Positions 34,506 to 46,708 of a stretch of 64,000 nucleotides of DNA are shown one piece after another; the stretch's first letter is position 1, and each line of letters begins with the position of its first letter. Both the position numbers and the translations under genes were made by a program. Location of the stretch: positions 3,825,001-3,889,000 of the forward strand of contig CM068318.1 of the NCBI GenBank assembly GCA_034766995.1. The letters are read 5' to 3'. Source of the stretch: Acanthacorydalis orientalis (Eukaryota; Arthropoda; Insecta; Megaloptera; Corydalidae). Below the pieces are notes generated by a model. The model did no database searches, was not told the origin of the DNA, and was given only the letters and a program-made list of their open reading frames with translations.

Positions 34506-34805
34506 ATACTTAAGAAAAATCATGTTATTTTTTATTTAGTATTTTAGTTCAATTCAATACTAAAATACAATTGAACTAAAATACTAAATAGGAGAAAACA
34601 TGTTTTTTTTTTAATTTTTGCGTTTTTTTTAATACTTTTGTGTGGAAGCGTAAGTTGAATCACCTATATATCCTATTACCCCAAAATACACATTTGCATT
34701 GAGGTCACATTCAATCTAATTGCCAGTTATTCTAATTGATTTATTTCTTTTAAATATCAACACATTTTTAACACAGTATATTTATTCTTCATTGTGTAGT
34801 GTCCT
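34506..34805. mobile_element. MITE family A, copy 3, with internal palindrome and shared flank
   Basis: The right arm is clear (GTGGAAGCGTAAGTTGAATC ending near 34663); the left arm is degraded. The centre holds a hairpin, AGTATTTTAGTTCAATT with its exact inverse and a short loop (about 34540-34590). About 140 bp to the right (CCTATTACCC... to TTATTCTTCATTG) is also shared with the 55105 copy, so the repeated unit is larger than the hairpin. Confidence 0.65.
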
Positions 34806-34859
34806 ATATATGTAGAGAGAGAGAAAGAGATTGATTGTCATATGAATAATTATTATCTT

Positions 34860-35426
34860 TGAAATTAACTATTACAGTCCTCGTATCCAGAACAGGTCGT
34901 GTATTTTTGAACCGTCGACTCTTAGCACCGAACGATATTAATTAAAAAATATCACAATTACACTCGAATAGGTATAATGAACACGTTGTGATTGAAGTGT
35001 AATCTTCATCGTCATCACAACATCAACAACAGAAACACACACACTCGCGCACGCGCTCGCATTTCCATCGAATCATAAAAATAAATAAACAAATAACAAT
35101 ATGTTTTGCATATTCTCTCGTTTGATTGTGTATAAAGAGAGCTTTTCAATTCTTTTCGCCGCTCGCAAAATGTATTAACCAAATACGAGACATTTCCTGC
35201 GCCACGAAATTCGCTCTACATACAAGTTGGAATACGCTATAGAGGGTTGAAAAAATCCGTTTCAATGAGGGCCACTCTCCGTTTTTTTTTTGTGTACATT
35301 TAGTTGTGATTCATGAACATTGACATGTTTTCTGGACCGTTTTCAGTCTTTTTGACTATTTTTCAATACACTCATACTTATATTTATTACTGAAGCCTTT
35401 GAGAGTTTTTCATTCAAATCATACAT

Positions 35427-35471
<45 letters not shown>

Positions 35472-36234
35472 TATTCATATTAATTAGCCCGTTTTATCTC
35501 GACTTTATGAATAAATAATACAAATAAATTCGTCCGTCGCACTCATTCCCTCCTGGCTTTTAATCTAAAAGTAGATCTTTAATATTTCCCATCCCTTATT
35601 GTTCTCTGTCCGCACGACATATCACGGAGGTCCTTCTCGTGCCGCATTCCCAAAAACAGTATTTTATATTCTTTTCACGCAACACAGATGTAGCGAATCG
35701 TCCCCTACCGAAACTGGAAAAAAGGGCAGCGCCGTCGTGACTTTTGTTGTTCTGTTGTGGTTGTTACGATGGTACCATTTGTAAGTCAAGTCAAACATAA
35801 TTTGAATCAGAAAAATATGTTGAATTACGATATGTAACAAATATCATTACAGGCTGCTTCCTGTCAACATGAGTTTCCGTCATTAGCAGCTGTTCAAACG
35901 ACAAATTGGATTCAGATTTATGTTTTTTTCACGTACGAAGTAATTTGTTGAATGTTTAAATTCGAATCGTTTCTCTTGACACACACACTAATAAACACAC
36001 ATATCTTATATTGATCTCTTTCTTTTCATTGAAATTCATTTTATAGAAAATGTTTCACTTCTCGTTACATGAACTGATTGCGAAACGTGCTAATTCTTTC
36101 ATATATTGAACATGGATTCCTCTTTTCACCGACAGTATTTATTTGAAAGGTTACACTTTCAGATTTATTATATATTCAGAATAACGTTACATTTTAAAAT
36201 TGGTGAAATTAGGTCAAATAATTTTCATTTTAAG
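34860..36234. other. CpG-containing region, possible regulatory or first-exon DNA
   Basis: Non-repetitive compared with its surroundings. Patches at 34890-35270 (ACTCGCGCACGCGCTCGC) and 35550-35790 are GC-richer. In the latter a plus-strand ATGGTACCATTT is followed at once by GTAAGTCA, a good donor, so a tiny first coding exon is conceivable but unsupported. Confidence 0.35.
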
Positions 36235-36707
36235 ATCATTTTAAAGTGTTTTTTTCAGACTGTATTTTGATAACACCCACTTTGGTTTAATTATTGATTT
36301 TGCTTTAAATTGGGATATTGAATTAAAGATGGAAAAGAAGCAAATAATAGCATTTTTTTTGTATGAGTTCAAAATGGATGGTAAATCAGTAGAAACTGCT
36401 CATAAACTAAACGATACTTTTGGTGTGTGTGCAGTTAAGAAACATATGGTGCAATGGTGATTCTAACAATTTCATGTTGGAGAAGAGAGCCTTGAAGATG
36501 AAGGAGGTCGCGGGCGTCCTTCTTCAGTTCATAACAGCCATATGAAAGTGATAATTGAATCAGAACCACTCACAACAGTTCGAGAGCTTGCACAAAAGTT
36601 AGACGTTAGTCATCCAACAGTTCTGGACCACTTAAAACGGCTAGCTGAGAAAAATGTATGTGAATTTAAAGGTCATTATTCTCAATTATTTTTCTATCGA
36701 CCTACTA
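36235..36707 (+). mobile_element. shared-deletion mariner family, copy 1
   Basis: Contains MEKKQIIAFFLYEFKMDGKS (from 36330), a stop at TGGTGA, then SEPLTTVRELAQKLDVSHPT and LKRLAEKNVCEFKG, ending in the terminal repeat near TTTTTCTATCGACCTA. This is the two-part N-terminal DNA-binding region of a mariner transposase. The catalytic DDD region is absent: the helix-turn-helix end joins directly to the 3' terminus. The 5' terminal repeat is lost. Confidence 0.8.
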
Positions 36708-36959
36708 TTATTGAGCATTTTTAATCAGATTTTTTGTAGTTTGTGGAAGAGTAAAAAAAATAATAAGCTAAAATAGATATAGCCATAGTTATAAAATCTA
36801 TAATGCTTCTATTAAGTTTTGCATATTATTCTGAATAATTATTGCAATTTTATTTTTAAAATTCTCATCTTGCGGAAGAGCTATATGAAGGAGTTGAAGT
36901 TAATTATAAAAGAATAAAAATCGTAAAAGAGTCAATCAATAAAGAGTTACTATAAAATA

Positions 36960-37450
36960 ACAGTTCGTGAATATCCATGCGAACGTGCAATCAAATAAAA
37001 ATAATCAATTAATTAACTTTCGAAACACAGAACCGTTCCGTCGCAGTGTTCCAGTAAAAAAAAGGCTTCGTTGTAATTATGCCCTCGTTATCGAAATTCA
37101 TTATTCCGTGTTCTTTATCTCGATCATATTCTTAATGAGGAAGAAAAAGGAAAACGGCGCGTATTTATAGATTGCCGTTGCGTACGAATAGGCGTTCGGA
37201 TATTTATCGACGAATTAATCGACGGATCCAATAAAAAAATAACAGGTTATGAAGTTTGCCGAGCGGCGCTATCGCATGTTCTCAGAAACATTAACAACGA
37301 TTACGTCCCGCATTGTTCGGAATGCACGAGAGGTGGTTGTTCTTCTATAAACAGACGATTTCAATTTCGGGACGCGCCGCGCCGAACTTCTCCTCACTTT
37401 TGTTTGTTTCATTCATCTTCGTGTAATGAGAACTGCAAAGTATCACTTAC
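36960..37450. other. CpG-containing patch, no gene recognised
   Basis: The region at 37060-37400 contains GAGCGGCGCTATCGCATG and GGGACGCGCCGCGCCGAA, unlike the AT-rich neighbourhood. It lies between two transposon relics but resembles neither. A 158-codon frame at 37404-37880 crosses a (GT)n run and the transposon end and is not a credible gene. Confidence 0.4.
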
Positions 37451-37787
37451 CGATGTTAATTTAAAACGTTTTCGTTGTTTGTCGAAAATTTATGTATTTA
37501 TGCAAATAAAATTTAGGGCACAGCCGCAACTTAACGTATGTAGGCAATGCGAAATGTTTTCCATTAACATTATCTCACTTATGCTGTGCATACATGTGTG
37601 TGTGTGTGTGTGTGCGTATGTATGTTCCTCCGGATGCTTATTAACGGAAATGTACGAATTTCATGCCATCGAGGTCGCTTCTTCACTTATCGCAATATCG
37701 AAATGTACATACACTAGTTTTGATTCTAAATATAACACGTTTTTTTTAAAAAAAACTCATGTTTTCTTCTCTGTAACAGTTAAAAAA

Positions 37788-38290
37788 CAGAGTGACGCAA
37801 AAAGAACGAAAGGGTTTGAAAAGTTGATAATGTTCTTGTTTAAATGTTTTTTTCTCTTCTTTTCAGAATTTTATAAATAAAACTTGTGGAATTTACCGTG
37901 GAAAAGTACACGATGGGTACAATCTACCGAAATAATTCAATTTTATTTTGAAAATCCGGGTTCAATTATTTTGACTCAGCGAGCATATCGTCGTTATTTT
38001 AATATTCGAATAGGATCATCGGAGTCGATGATTATTCGTTGGGTTGCAAGTTTTCGACAACAAAGTGTAGTTAGTAACCGTCCGGTATCTGAAAGACATG
38101 TTTCGGCTCTTACTGATGAAAATATTCAATGTGTACAGCAGAGTATTGAATAAAGTCCTGAAACGTCAACCAGAAGACTTTTAATCCAACTTGAAATATC
38201 TAGAAGGTCACTGTAAAAGATTGTAGCCGCATTAAAAATGTTCCCATATAAAGTGCAGCTAGTGCAAGAGCTAAAACCAACAGATATCTT
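37788..38290 (+). mobile_element. 5' part of a second DUF4817-type transposon, truncated
   Basis: The plus strand encodes FYFENPGSIILTQRAYRRYF near 37940-38000, then DENIQCVQQSIE, a stop, then TSTRRLLIQLEISRRSL and MFPYKVQLVQELKP. This is the N-terminal helix-turn-helix region of this transposase type up to just before the catalytic domain. A frameshift near 37932 separates it from the upstream MGTIYR start, and the stop at 38151 breaks it again. The left end may be CAGAGTGACGCAAAAAGAAC at 37788; no right end was found. A different family from the 20.6-kb element. Confidence 0.8.
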
Positions 38291-40065
38291 AGATAACATA
38301 TAAATCTTCGTTATGTTATTCTCATATCTACCTCGTTTTCATTATTGTATAAAAAGTCTTGGATAATATATAAAATTCCTATAGAATAATGATCAGTATT
38401 TATACAAGAAAACCAGAAAATGAAAATATTATATAATAAAATATCGAAGTTATAAACAAATATTTTCAACTGATTTATAGCTCTGAAGGTAAAAACATCA
38501 TTTAGAATCACGATAATCTCTTAAAAATAGGTTTCAATAAACTATTGAACATTTTAAATAGAAAAATTGTTGGTCATGCGTGGAAAATTATTTATTTATT
38601 TTTCTTATACTTGACTGTATTTATAGAAAATTATCTGATTATGAAAAATACTTCATTACAATCCTGAATAAAGTAAGACATCAGTGAAATGTTCTATAAG
38701 AGTTAGAGTTATTCTTTCTTATTCTCAAGATTATATCTTGTCTCTTTAATCATAATCGGGTAGAAAAAAACGAAATAACGAATAGATGAAAAACTGCAAT
38801 GTTTAAATTTTCATAAAAATGAATAAAATTTAATCGGTAACATTAAAAAAAAACACATTAACTAGATGTCTTTTAAAAATTCTTTATTCATTTCCTTTCG
38901 TAAATAGTAAAAATTCCTGTACTTTTTTTTATATAAGACCTGTTTTAAAATTCAGTTAAAACGAGAGTTTATTTAGCATTGATATAGTTATACGTATCCT
39001 TCATAAATTTCATTCCGTCATTTTATTAAAAAGAAGACATCAGTTCACAGCCGAACAAACATCTATTGTTCTCGAAAAAACGTTTATCTTTAACTCATTG
39101 GCTCCACTTTACAAGCAATTATTTTTGATATCGCCCACGCAATTATCCTGTTTAAACACGACGTGTTCTGCAGGAACATCCGGCCTGTCTGTATATTTAA
39201 CCTTAATGGTAAAATTACTTATGCTTTTTCCTTTTCATCGTACACCGTCGTATGGTTCTGTTTAGAGATCTGTCCCTTACAGATATGAAATGTGCATCAA
39301 GGCAGAAAGAGGACATTTTAAACATTCGAGCAAGTGACAAGGGTTGTATGCAGACATAATTCCGTGATATATTTTGTTGAAAAAGTCACATCGGATTGAA
39401 TTCGTGTACTGAATGAGTACGCTCCGTACGTCTTAGTTTAATTAAATCGTTTGAATAGATTTATATAATTAAAAATGTATTTTTTTTAAATGTTTTCTTT
39501 AATGAAACAACAGCGTATCAGAAATTAATTTCAAGTGTACACAGTTTCATACGATTTTCTGTTTTTCATAATTATTGGTCTCTCTTATGAATCCACTAAT
39601 TCAATTTTGTTTAATCCTTAGGGATGTTCGGAATCAAATTATGGTAGATACAATTAAGAAAATCGAAAACGAACGGAGTTACAAGTTACATCCATGCGAT
39701 TATAAAATCAATATATGCTCTGTATCTCGTTTAAGTAAATTCAAATTTGAATAATTACAATTTCATGAAACCGATTTTTATTTTCTATAATAAAGTATTG
39801 TTTTTTTATAAAAACGAATTATTATAATAAATTAGTCTAAGCTATTTACTATTGGCTCTTTAACCATTTACAGTTCGTTGTCATTAGACATGAATTATTT
39901 AATAAGAACAATTAAACTCGTTGACAAGACCGAAAAAATAATATTTGCTATTAACATTTCAGTACTAAATAACCCAATTTACAATAACAGTGTGCCAATA
40001 AGCATGCAAAACACACTGATCTCGTTATAGAATACAAAAAGTTAGTAATAAATGGACTTTTCTAT

Positions 40066-40066
<1 letters not shown>
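38291..40066. other. no gene seen
   Basis: AT-rich with a GC-richer stretch near 39100-39420; no recognisable motif. Confidence 0.55.
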
Positions 40067-40117
<51 letters not shown>

Positions 40118-40142
40118 AGAAAGAAAGAAAGAAAGAAAGAGA
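40067..40142. repeat. (TA)n(GAAA)n compound microsatellite
   Basis: About 45 bp of TA, then six GAAA units. Confidence 0.95.
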
Positions 40143-40307
40143 AAATTATGATTTCTTTATTTGATAGATTTTTAAATATAAACTGTTTTTCAAAGAAAAA
40201 TCAAATATTTTTAATCACAAAAATGATTTATTATTATCAAATATTTAGGATTCTTTTTTGAATCTCTAATTTAAAAATAGTCTTAAAGAATAAATGGTGG
40301 ATCGATT

Positions 40308-40310
<3 letters not shown>

Positions 40311-40367
<57 letters not shown>
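40311..40367. repeat. (TA)n microsatellite, ~57 bp
   Basis: Perfect run 170 bp after the preceding compound array. Confidence 0.95.
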
Positions 40368-40370
<3 letters not shown>

Positions 40371-42444
40371 GTGTATATGAAGGTGTGTTTGCTTTCAATA
40401 GAATCAATAAAACAGTTCGTTCTGCTGTATGTTATTGAGGAAAATGCATACACGAACAAAGCGAATTTTATTTTTAAATTGAAAAAAATTTACGTCTAGA
40501 GGAACATTTTCTTTCATTGTGTATTTTTTCAAATTGGTTTATAGGCTTAAAAAGATAAAATGTAATTTGCATACCGTAAATTGTATGGATGTATTACTTT
40601 CGTACTACGATGGAATGTTTTTGCAACAGAAATTGAATTCGTTTTTTTTATATTAAAACCTCGTGTTCTTTGTATTTTATTCTGTATCATAAGTAGGAAT
40701 AAAACTGGCAGTGAATGTGAGTGAGGGGAGCAAATTATTCATAAAAGATTTTTTTTAGATTCGACGCGAACACTTTGAATCGGCGCAATCGTTTCTTTCT
40801 GCGAAACGTTTTAAATACCGGTATCAAATCTACTTTAGGGTCGTCCGTTACGTATTCATTTATTGAAATTTGTGTTTTTTTAAGGTTTTTCATGAGTCGC
40901 TCTCGCGCACAATGTTTTATAATCGAATTGTTATTTACATGTTGGAAATAACCGTCATTATACTATTCATTAAAGTTTCGTCTTTGTAAATTTATGAAAA
41001 CCGAGTAGATTAGTCGAAAGGGTATTATGAAATTCATTGCGTCGCCCTGTTCAATATTCATTTTTGTATATAAAAAAGTATACAGACGAAGAATTCTTTT
41101 TGTGCGCCGAAAAGAATGTAATACTTGAAACAAACCGTTTATAAAGAACACGTTCTCTCTCAAAACGTATTTCGTTTTCAATAACTGATCAATAACTAGA
41201 TATAAAACCAAAAGCCAATAACGAAATCATCAAAGTCGAATTTCTTTTTAAATAACCTTAAAGATTTTCCACCGACTTCAATCGAATGACCCTCGAATAT
41301 TCAAGAAGCCGTCTGGTCTCTTACGGAAAATTCAATGGACTTATTAAATACTTGAAAGATTTCTTCGAACCTACTCTAAGTCTCTGCTATTATATTTTGC
41401 GTTTAACAAGATAACGTGATTACAGTTTTGTTTAAAGTACTTTGCTCGTATCATTGATATTTGCTGAAACGTCGAGAATGTGTGTGTATGTGTGTGTGTA
41501 CGTGCGAACGCACATGTTGTATCGCTCATGTGAATTTATTTTTGAATGTTGCAATATATTTATATATAAAGTTTATATACGAAAATGTTTGAACATTTTT
41601 TTTAGATTATTTTTTTTTTGGTGTACGTGGGCGATATTATCAGTACTTTTATATAAAAAAAACGGAACGTTTCGCAAAGAAAATGAGAACAGTTTCGCCC
41701 ACACAAAAACTTAAAACTTTTAATATAAAATCGAGCATCCCTTTTCATCCGATTTTAATCAATAATTTTATATACGATGTATATGCATACACATAACTCT
41801 CGATTTACGCGATACTTGAATTTCACGGTTTCGCTTTAACACACTTGTAGGAATGCGGAAAAACGTCTCTTTACACGGAACTATTTCAGTTTAACACGGT
41901 CACGGATTTGCCGAAGAAAAAAATTGTTTTAAAACACTTTCACGGGCATTTAAAAAAAGATCTCCATTTACACTGCTGTGCAAAATAATTAACACACACA
42001 CACCGCTGTAAATTTTAATAAATGAATGGAAATCGATTTTTACGGTTAAAAAATCCGAATTATTTTAGAAATAACCACCGGTATATAGATATGAAAAATT
42101 TAAAATATGAAACTTTTTATGTTTTTAGTAGAACAAATTTCAATAAAAACTACGGGATTATTTTATTAAAACAATAACAAAAATGCGTTCAAATGATTCT
42201 TTTCCCGGATTATCTATACATATTGTATGTATAATGTTTACGAATACCGAACAATAATCTAGAACAGGCAGAAAAATGAAAATTATTATTATACAGCATA
42301 CAGTTATAGTTTGTGTATAGACGTCTGTTCTGTGTATGTGTTAAATTATTTACTAGTGGCCCATTTTAATATTCATGATACTGAAGAGTTTAACTGCAGA
42401 GGAGATATTCAAATGGTTTATATACATTAATAGTTGATCTAAAT

Positions 42445-42447
<3 letters not shown>
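40368..42447. other. no gene seen; possible old repeat at 41795-41990
   Basis: In 41795-41990 the wording TTTCACGGTTTCGCTTTAAC, TTTACACGGAACTATTTCAG, TTTAACACGGTCACGG repeats a theme, suggesting a decayed short-period repeat. The remainder has no recognised feature. Confidence 0.4.
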
Positions 42448-42508
<61 letters not shown>

Positions 42509-42520
42509 TAGATAGATAGA
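42448..42520. repeat. (TA)n(GATA)n compound microsatellite
   Basis: About 58 bp of TA followed by GATAGATAGATAGA. Confidence 0.95.
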
Positions 42521-42602
42521 TTTTAATGGGTACATAGAAAAATTGTATCAGGAACAGAATGTTAAAAAATATCACTTTACTTTAAAAGTTCCTCATTCAT
42601 TT

Positions 42603-43177
42603 TATTAGATTGGTAGGAAAATAATTACGTTTTTTTTCTAAATTCTAACCTTAATTTTTTCAATGAAAATTTCATTTCATCGTGTTCATGTTAACATCAT
42701 TTTAAAGTGCCTTTTCCGTCTGTATTTTGGTAACATTTTCTTTGATTTTATTATTAATTTTGCTTCAAATATGGGCTACTGAATTAAAGATGGAAAAAAA
42801 TCAAATAAGAGCTATTTTTTGTATGAGTTTAAAACGGGTGCCAAAGCAGCAGAAACTGCTCGTAAAATAAACGATGCTTTTGGTGTCGGTACTGTTAAGA
42901 AATATGCGATGTGGTGATGGTTTCAAAAATTTCGTGCTAGGGACGAGAGCCTTGAAGATGAAAAAGCTCGTGAGCGTCCTTCTTCAGTTTATAACGACCA
43001 ACTGAAGGTATTAGTTTAACCAAAAACACACACAACAATTCGAGAGCTTGCACTAAAGATAGGAGTTAGTCATCCAACAGTTCTGGTCCACTTAAAACAG
43101 CTAAGAAAATCAAAAAAGAGAAAAATATATATGAATTTAAAGGTGATAAACCGCAATAATTTTTCTACCAATCTAAT
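42603..43177 (+). mobile_element. shared-deletion mariner family, copy 2
   Basis: Both terminal repeats are present: TTAGATTGGTAGGAAAATAA on the left, and CCGCAATAATTTTTCTACCA then ATCTAATA on the right. The body holds the 5' leader, the N-terminal HTH fragments (frameshifted after MEKNQIRAIF) and REL...VSHPTVLVHLKQL, then the same short 3' junction as copy 1. About 575 bp. Confidence 0.82.
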
Positions 43178-44012
43178 ATTATCACATATACAATTTTAAA
43201 AAATATTTGATACTAACAATACTTCCACATTTCTCTTACATCGTAAACGAATAAATACTGAAATATATTTCAAAAATTTAAACGATAAGATTTATAAACT
43301 TACAAAAACTGAACAGAATTTAAGAACGGATACGAAAACTTTCTAATAAAGTTCAGAAATTAACTACAATTACAGTACTTGCGAAAAAGTGCTTATGAGC
43401 TTATGACTATACATATCTTAAACTCACACTACCATCCAGATTTATTATTATTACTTTATCATATCAATATAAATACATCATACAGAACAATAACAGAATA
43501 CTCAATAATAATTAATCCAAGCCTTAAATGTACAAAACAGCAAAACTCTTGATTGATGACACACGTTTGTGATTATTATTCATGCGTTATTTATTACAGC
43601 ACTAGTTTCAAATATCATCTGGAAACATTAATTAAAAACAAACTATAAATAACGGAAATTGCTTCATTATATAAACACATAATTGTTTTCAAGTATTATG
43701 TTTCAGAATCACACATTTCAAGTAAGCGATTTCAAATTAATGCTACACGTATATATACATATATATATATATATATATACTGGTTTATGAAATATATAAT
43801 ATTTTCATGCATATTGATGTTAATGAACATAATATCATGTTCTTGAAACTTACACTAAAAACTAATCCCATGTAGATGAGATGATAATTAAAAATAGTAA
43901 CGCTAAAACGTCGATGATTAACTATATTCAAAGATCTCCTAATAGAACTGAAACTTGTCTGTTACAGCTCCATTTATATTTTTTCAGAAATTAAAACTTA
44001 CAGGGTTTTACT

Positions 44013-44046
<34 letters not shown>

Positions 44047-44579
44047 AAACAGAAAGAGGAATATTTAAAAAATCGTCCCATAAGTAAATCAGATATTTTA
44101 AATAAATATTAAGTTAAGAAATCGACATAAAAACAATGGATACAAAAATTTATTCGACAAAATAAATGTTTAAAAGTAAATTTGTCAAAATAAAAATTTT
44201 AACAACAATTTATTTGACAAAATATGAATTCAAAATTATATTAACAGCTAATATGCACATTTTGAGGGAGAGAGGTGGAGAAAAATTAATTACTTTTAAA
44301 ACATGGAAATCTTGAACAGAAAATGTATTTTTAAATTATTATTATTTAAAATTATACTAAAACCATATATACACATTTTAGGATAGGCAGAGAGAAAATG
44401 TAATATAAATGTATCCGTGTGTGAGTGTGAATGTGATAGAAACACCTTTATGTTAATGGATAGAGATAAATTACTATCGTGCAAGTAATTTCAATCCGTC
44501 GCGATTGTTTCCACTTGAATAGAAAATAATAACATAATTATATTAAAGTGGATAATTGGAAATTATTATGGAGCGACAT

Positions 44580-45440
44580 CGAATTGTTGCATCCCGACAC
44601 TAGGCACTGTGTGCGAAAATTAAATTCGCACGTAACGTTTTCTCCTACGTGCGCAATAATTCACTAAAAAGTTAGCGCTTAATTCTCCGACACCACTCTA
44701 AACTTAATTAACAGCAATATTAAGCATTAGTGTCAGTCCGTAACGATAAATCGCTGAATTTCAATTTATTTCGCTTGATTAATAGATACAACTGTATCAT
44801 AAATAATAGATTATACGAAAATTCATTATGTAAATACCGTTTTTCGCGAACGAGGTGTGCACCGCCGCAATAGTAGAATTTAATTTCCAGCATTTCGAGC
44901 CGGACACACAAAACAATACTCATATTGAATTGTTACGCTTCAACAAGTTTGGCCGCCGGCAAAAAGTTGGAAATAAAGTTCGTCGGAGCAAAACAGTGTG
45001 CACTAGAGGGAACTATAGACCCGTCTCTGCTGGTACGGGGCGGCGCTCACTGATAAAAGTCCTCAATCAAGCGTGGAGATAAAGTATGACATCGGTTAGA
45101 CAGTTTGCGAGGACGTTTCAGGGTAATTTCACGAAATATATTGTTCATCATTATTCATTGCGTAACATGTTTTTTTTATGACGCGCGCGCTCTCTGCGTG
45201 TCTTAACATGAGGGATCGATTTTTCCGTGTGCAAATTTCACACTTTGAAACGTGTCCGCCGTGGACGGATACTCGAAAGTTAATAGCTGTCGCAAAGGTC
45301 GTTCCGTGCTCTCCGGCTACGAACTGTGCGACTGAGGGAGTGGAGCAACTATTCTTGTATAAAGAAAAGAAGTACAGAACCACTCGAAAATAACTATATT
45401 TAATTGCGACATTAAAATAATCATCTCGTTTCATTTCGAC
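44580..45440. other. CpG-rich island, candidate promoter or regulatory DNA
   Basis: The most GC- and CpG-rich non-transposon patch in the window (GGCCGCCGGCAAAAAG near 44951; GGTACGGGGCGGCGCTCACT near 45032). On the minus strand ATCAGTGAGCG resembles an arthropod initiator (TCAGT). Frames of 71-101 codons on both strands have no recognised domain. Function is unknown. Confidence 0.4.
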
Positions 45441-45467
45441 AAAATGTAAGAATATTAAACTGGTGGT

Positions 45468-45612
45468 GTTTCTTTTCTGAATTCTAATTGTTTTTTCAAT
45501 GAAAGTGTCATTTCATCATGTCCATATTAACATCATTTTAAAGTGCATTTTCGGTCTGTATTTTGATAACATCAACTTTGGTTTTGATATTAATTTTGCA
45601 TCAAATATTTTT
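45468..45612 (+). mobile_element. shared-deletion mariner family, 5' leader fragment
   Basis: Matches the leader of the other copies (TTTTTTCAATGAAAGTGTCA, then TAACATCATTTTAAAGTGCA, up to AATTTTGCATCAAAT) and stops before the start codon. The foldback element at 45632 begins 20 bp beyond. Confidence 0.7.
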
Positions 45613-45631
45613 GATTAACTTACATGTTTCC

Positions 45632-45654
45632 GGCAAAGTCCGACTTTGTCTAGT

Positions 45655-45712
<58 letters not shown>

Positions 45713-45953
45713 TGATTTATAAAATTAAAGTTGGATCACTTACACCCACACCTTCATCCTCACCCACATCCTTTTTTGATCCGGCCGGGCACAGGTATAC
45801 AGCCTGGAGTAGAAGTATGAGGGTAAAGGTGTGAGTGAAAGTGATCTCATTTTAATTTTATATATCAGGATATATATTGACTAACCATAGTCGGACTTCG
45901 ACTGACAGCGACCAGGCAAATCGCAGTTTGCCTAAGCAAAGTCGGACTTTGCC
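45632..45953. mobile_element. 320-bp foldback element with palindromic ends
   Basis: Left end GGCAAAGTCCGACTTTG, right end CAAAGTCGGACTTTGCC. The arms continue inward as inverted copies (TAGTCAATATATAT; CTGATTTATAAAATTAAA; GATCACTTACACCCACACCT) meeting near 45775. The terminal module is itself near-palindromic, and variants of it recur inside the right arm (AGTCGGACTTCGACT, CAAATCGCAGTTTGCC). The left arm contains a (TA)n expansion. No coding capacity, and I do not recognise the family. Confidence 0.72.
45657..45710. repeat. (TA)n inside the 45.6-kb foldback element
   Basis: Expanded only in the left arm; the right arm has a short ATATATAT at the matching place. Confidence 0.95.
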
Positions 45954-46138
45954 TACAACATACATATGTTAAGAATAGCTCACGATCCATATAAGGCTTA
46001 GACATTCTTCGATAATAATAATTATGGATATACATGCCTAACTCAAAGAAGTCAGTGATAGGAGTTCCAGTAAGAAGAAATGTGTTATTTTTTAATTGTT
46101 TCCTTTCATGAATTTTAAAGAATTTCACTGAATGATAA

Positions 46139-46708
46139 AAAGGTTGGTAGAAAAATAATTGCGTTGTTTGTTTTTTGAATTCCGCCCTTATTTTTTCAAT
46201 GAAAGTGTCATTTCGTCGTGTTCATGTTAATATCATTTTATAATGCATTTTTCGGCCTGCATTTTGGTAACATCGGTTTTGGTTTTGAATATTAATTTTG
46301 CTTCAAGTTGTGCTATTGAATTAAAGATGTAAAATAAGTAAATAAGAGTTATTTTTTGTATGACTTCAAAACGGGTGGAAAATCAGCAAAAACTGCTCGT
46401 AAACTAAATGATACTTTTGATGTGGATACTGTTAAGGAATATGGTAATGATGGTTTCAAAAAATTTGTACTGGAGACGAGAGTTTTGAAAATGAAGAAAG
46501 TCACTAGCATCCTTCTTCAGTTCATAACGGTCAACTGAAGACATTAGTTGAATCAAAACCACTCACAATTAAAAAGCTTGCATAAACGTTAGTCGTTAGT
46601 CATCCAACAGTTCTGGACAACTTAAAACAGTTATGAAAATCAAAAAAGCTCTAAATGTATATGAATTTGAAGGTCATAAACCGTAATCATTTTTCTACCA
46701 ACCTAATA
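46139..46708 (+). mobile_element. shared-deletion mariner family, copy 3
   Basis: Runs from AGGTTGGTAGAAAAATAATT to CCGTAATCATTTTTCTACCA plus ACCTAATA. The start codon region is mutated (GATGTAAAATAAG), but the frame after it reads YDFKTGGKSAKTARKLNDTF and DVDTVKEYGNDGFKKFV. It keeps the same internal deletion and 3' junction. About 570 bp. Confidence 0.82.

Noticed and set aside
37404..37880. 158-codon plus-strand frame, the longest in the window
   Set aside because: It crosses a (GT)n run (CVCVCAYVC) and the left end of a transposon relic, has no recognisable domain and shows no sign of splicing context.
44855..45434. Frames of 71-101 codons in the CpG-rich island
   Set aside because: Frames on both strands are open because of composition; no domain or splice-site logic supports any of them.
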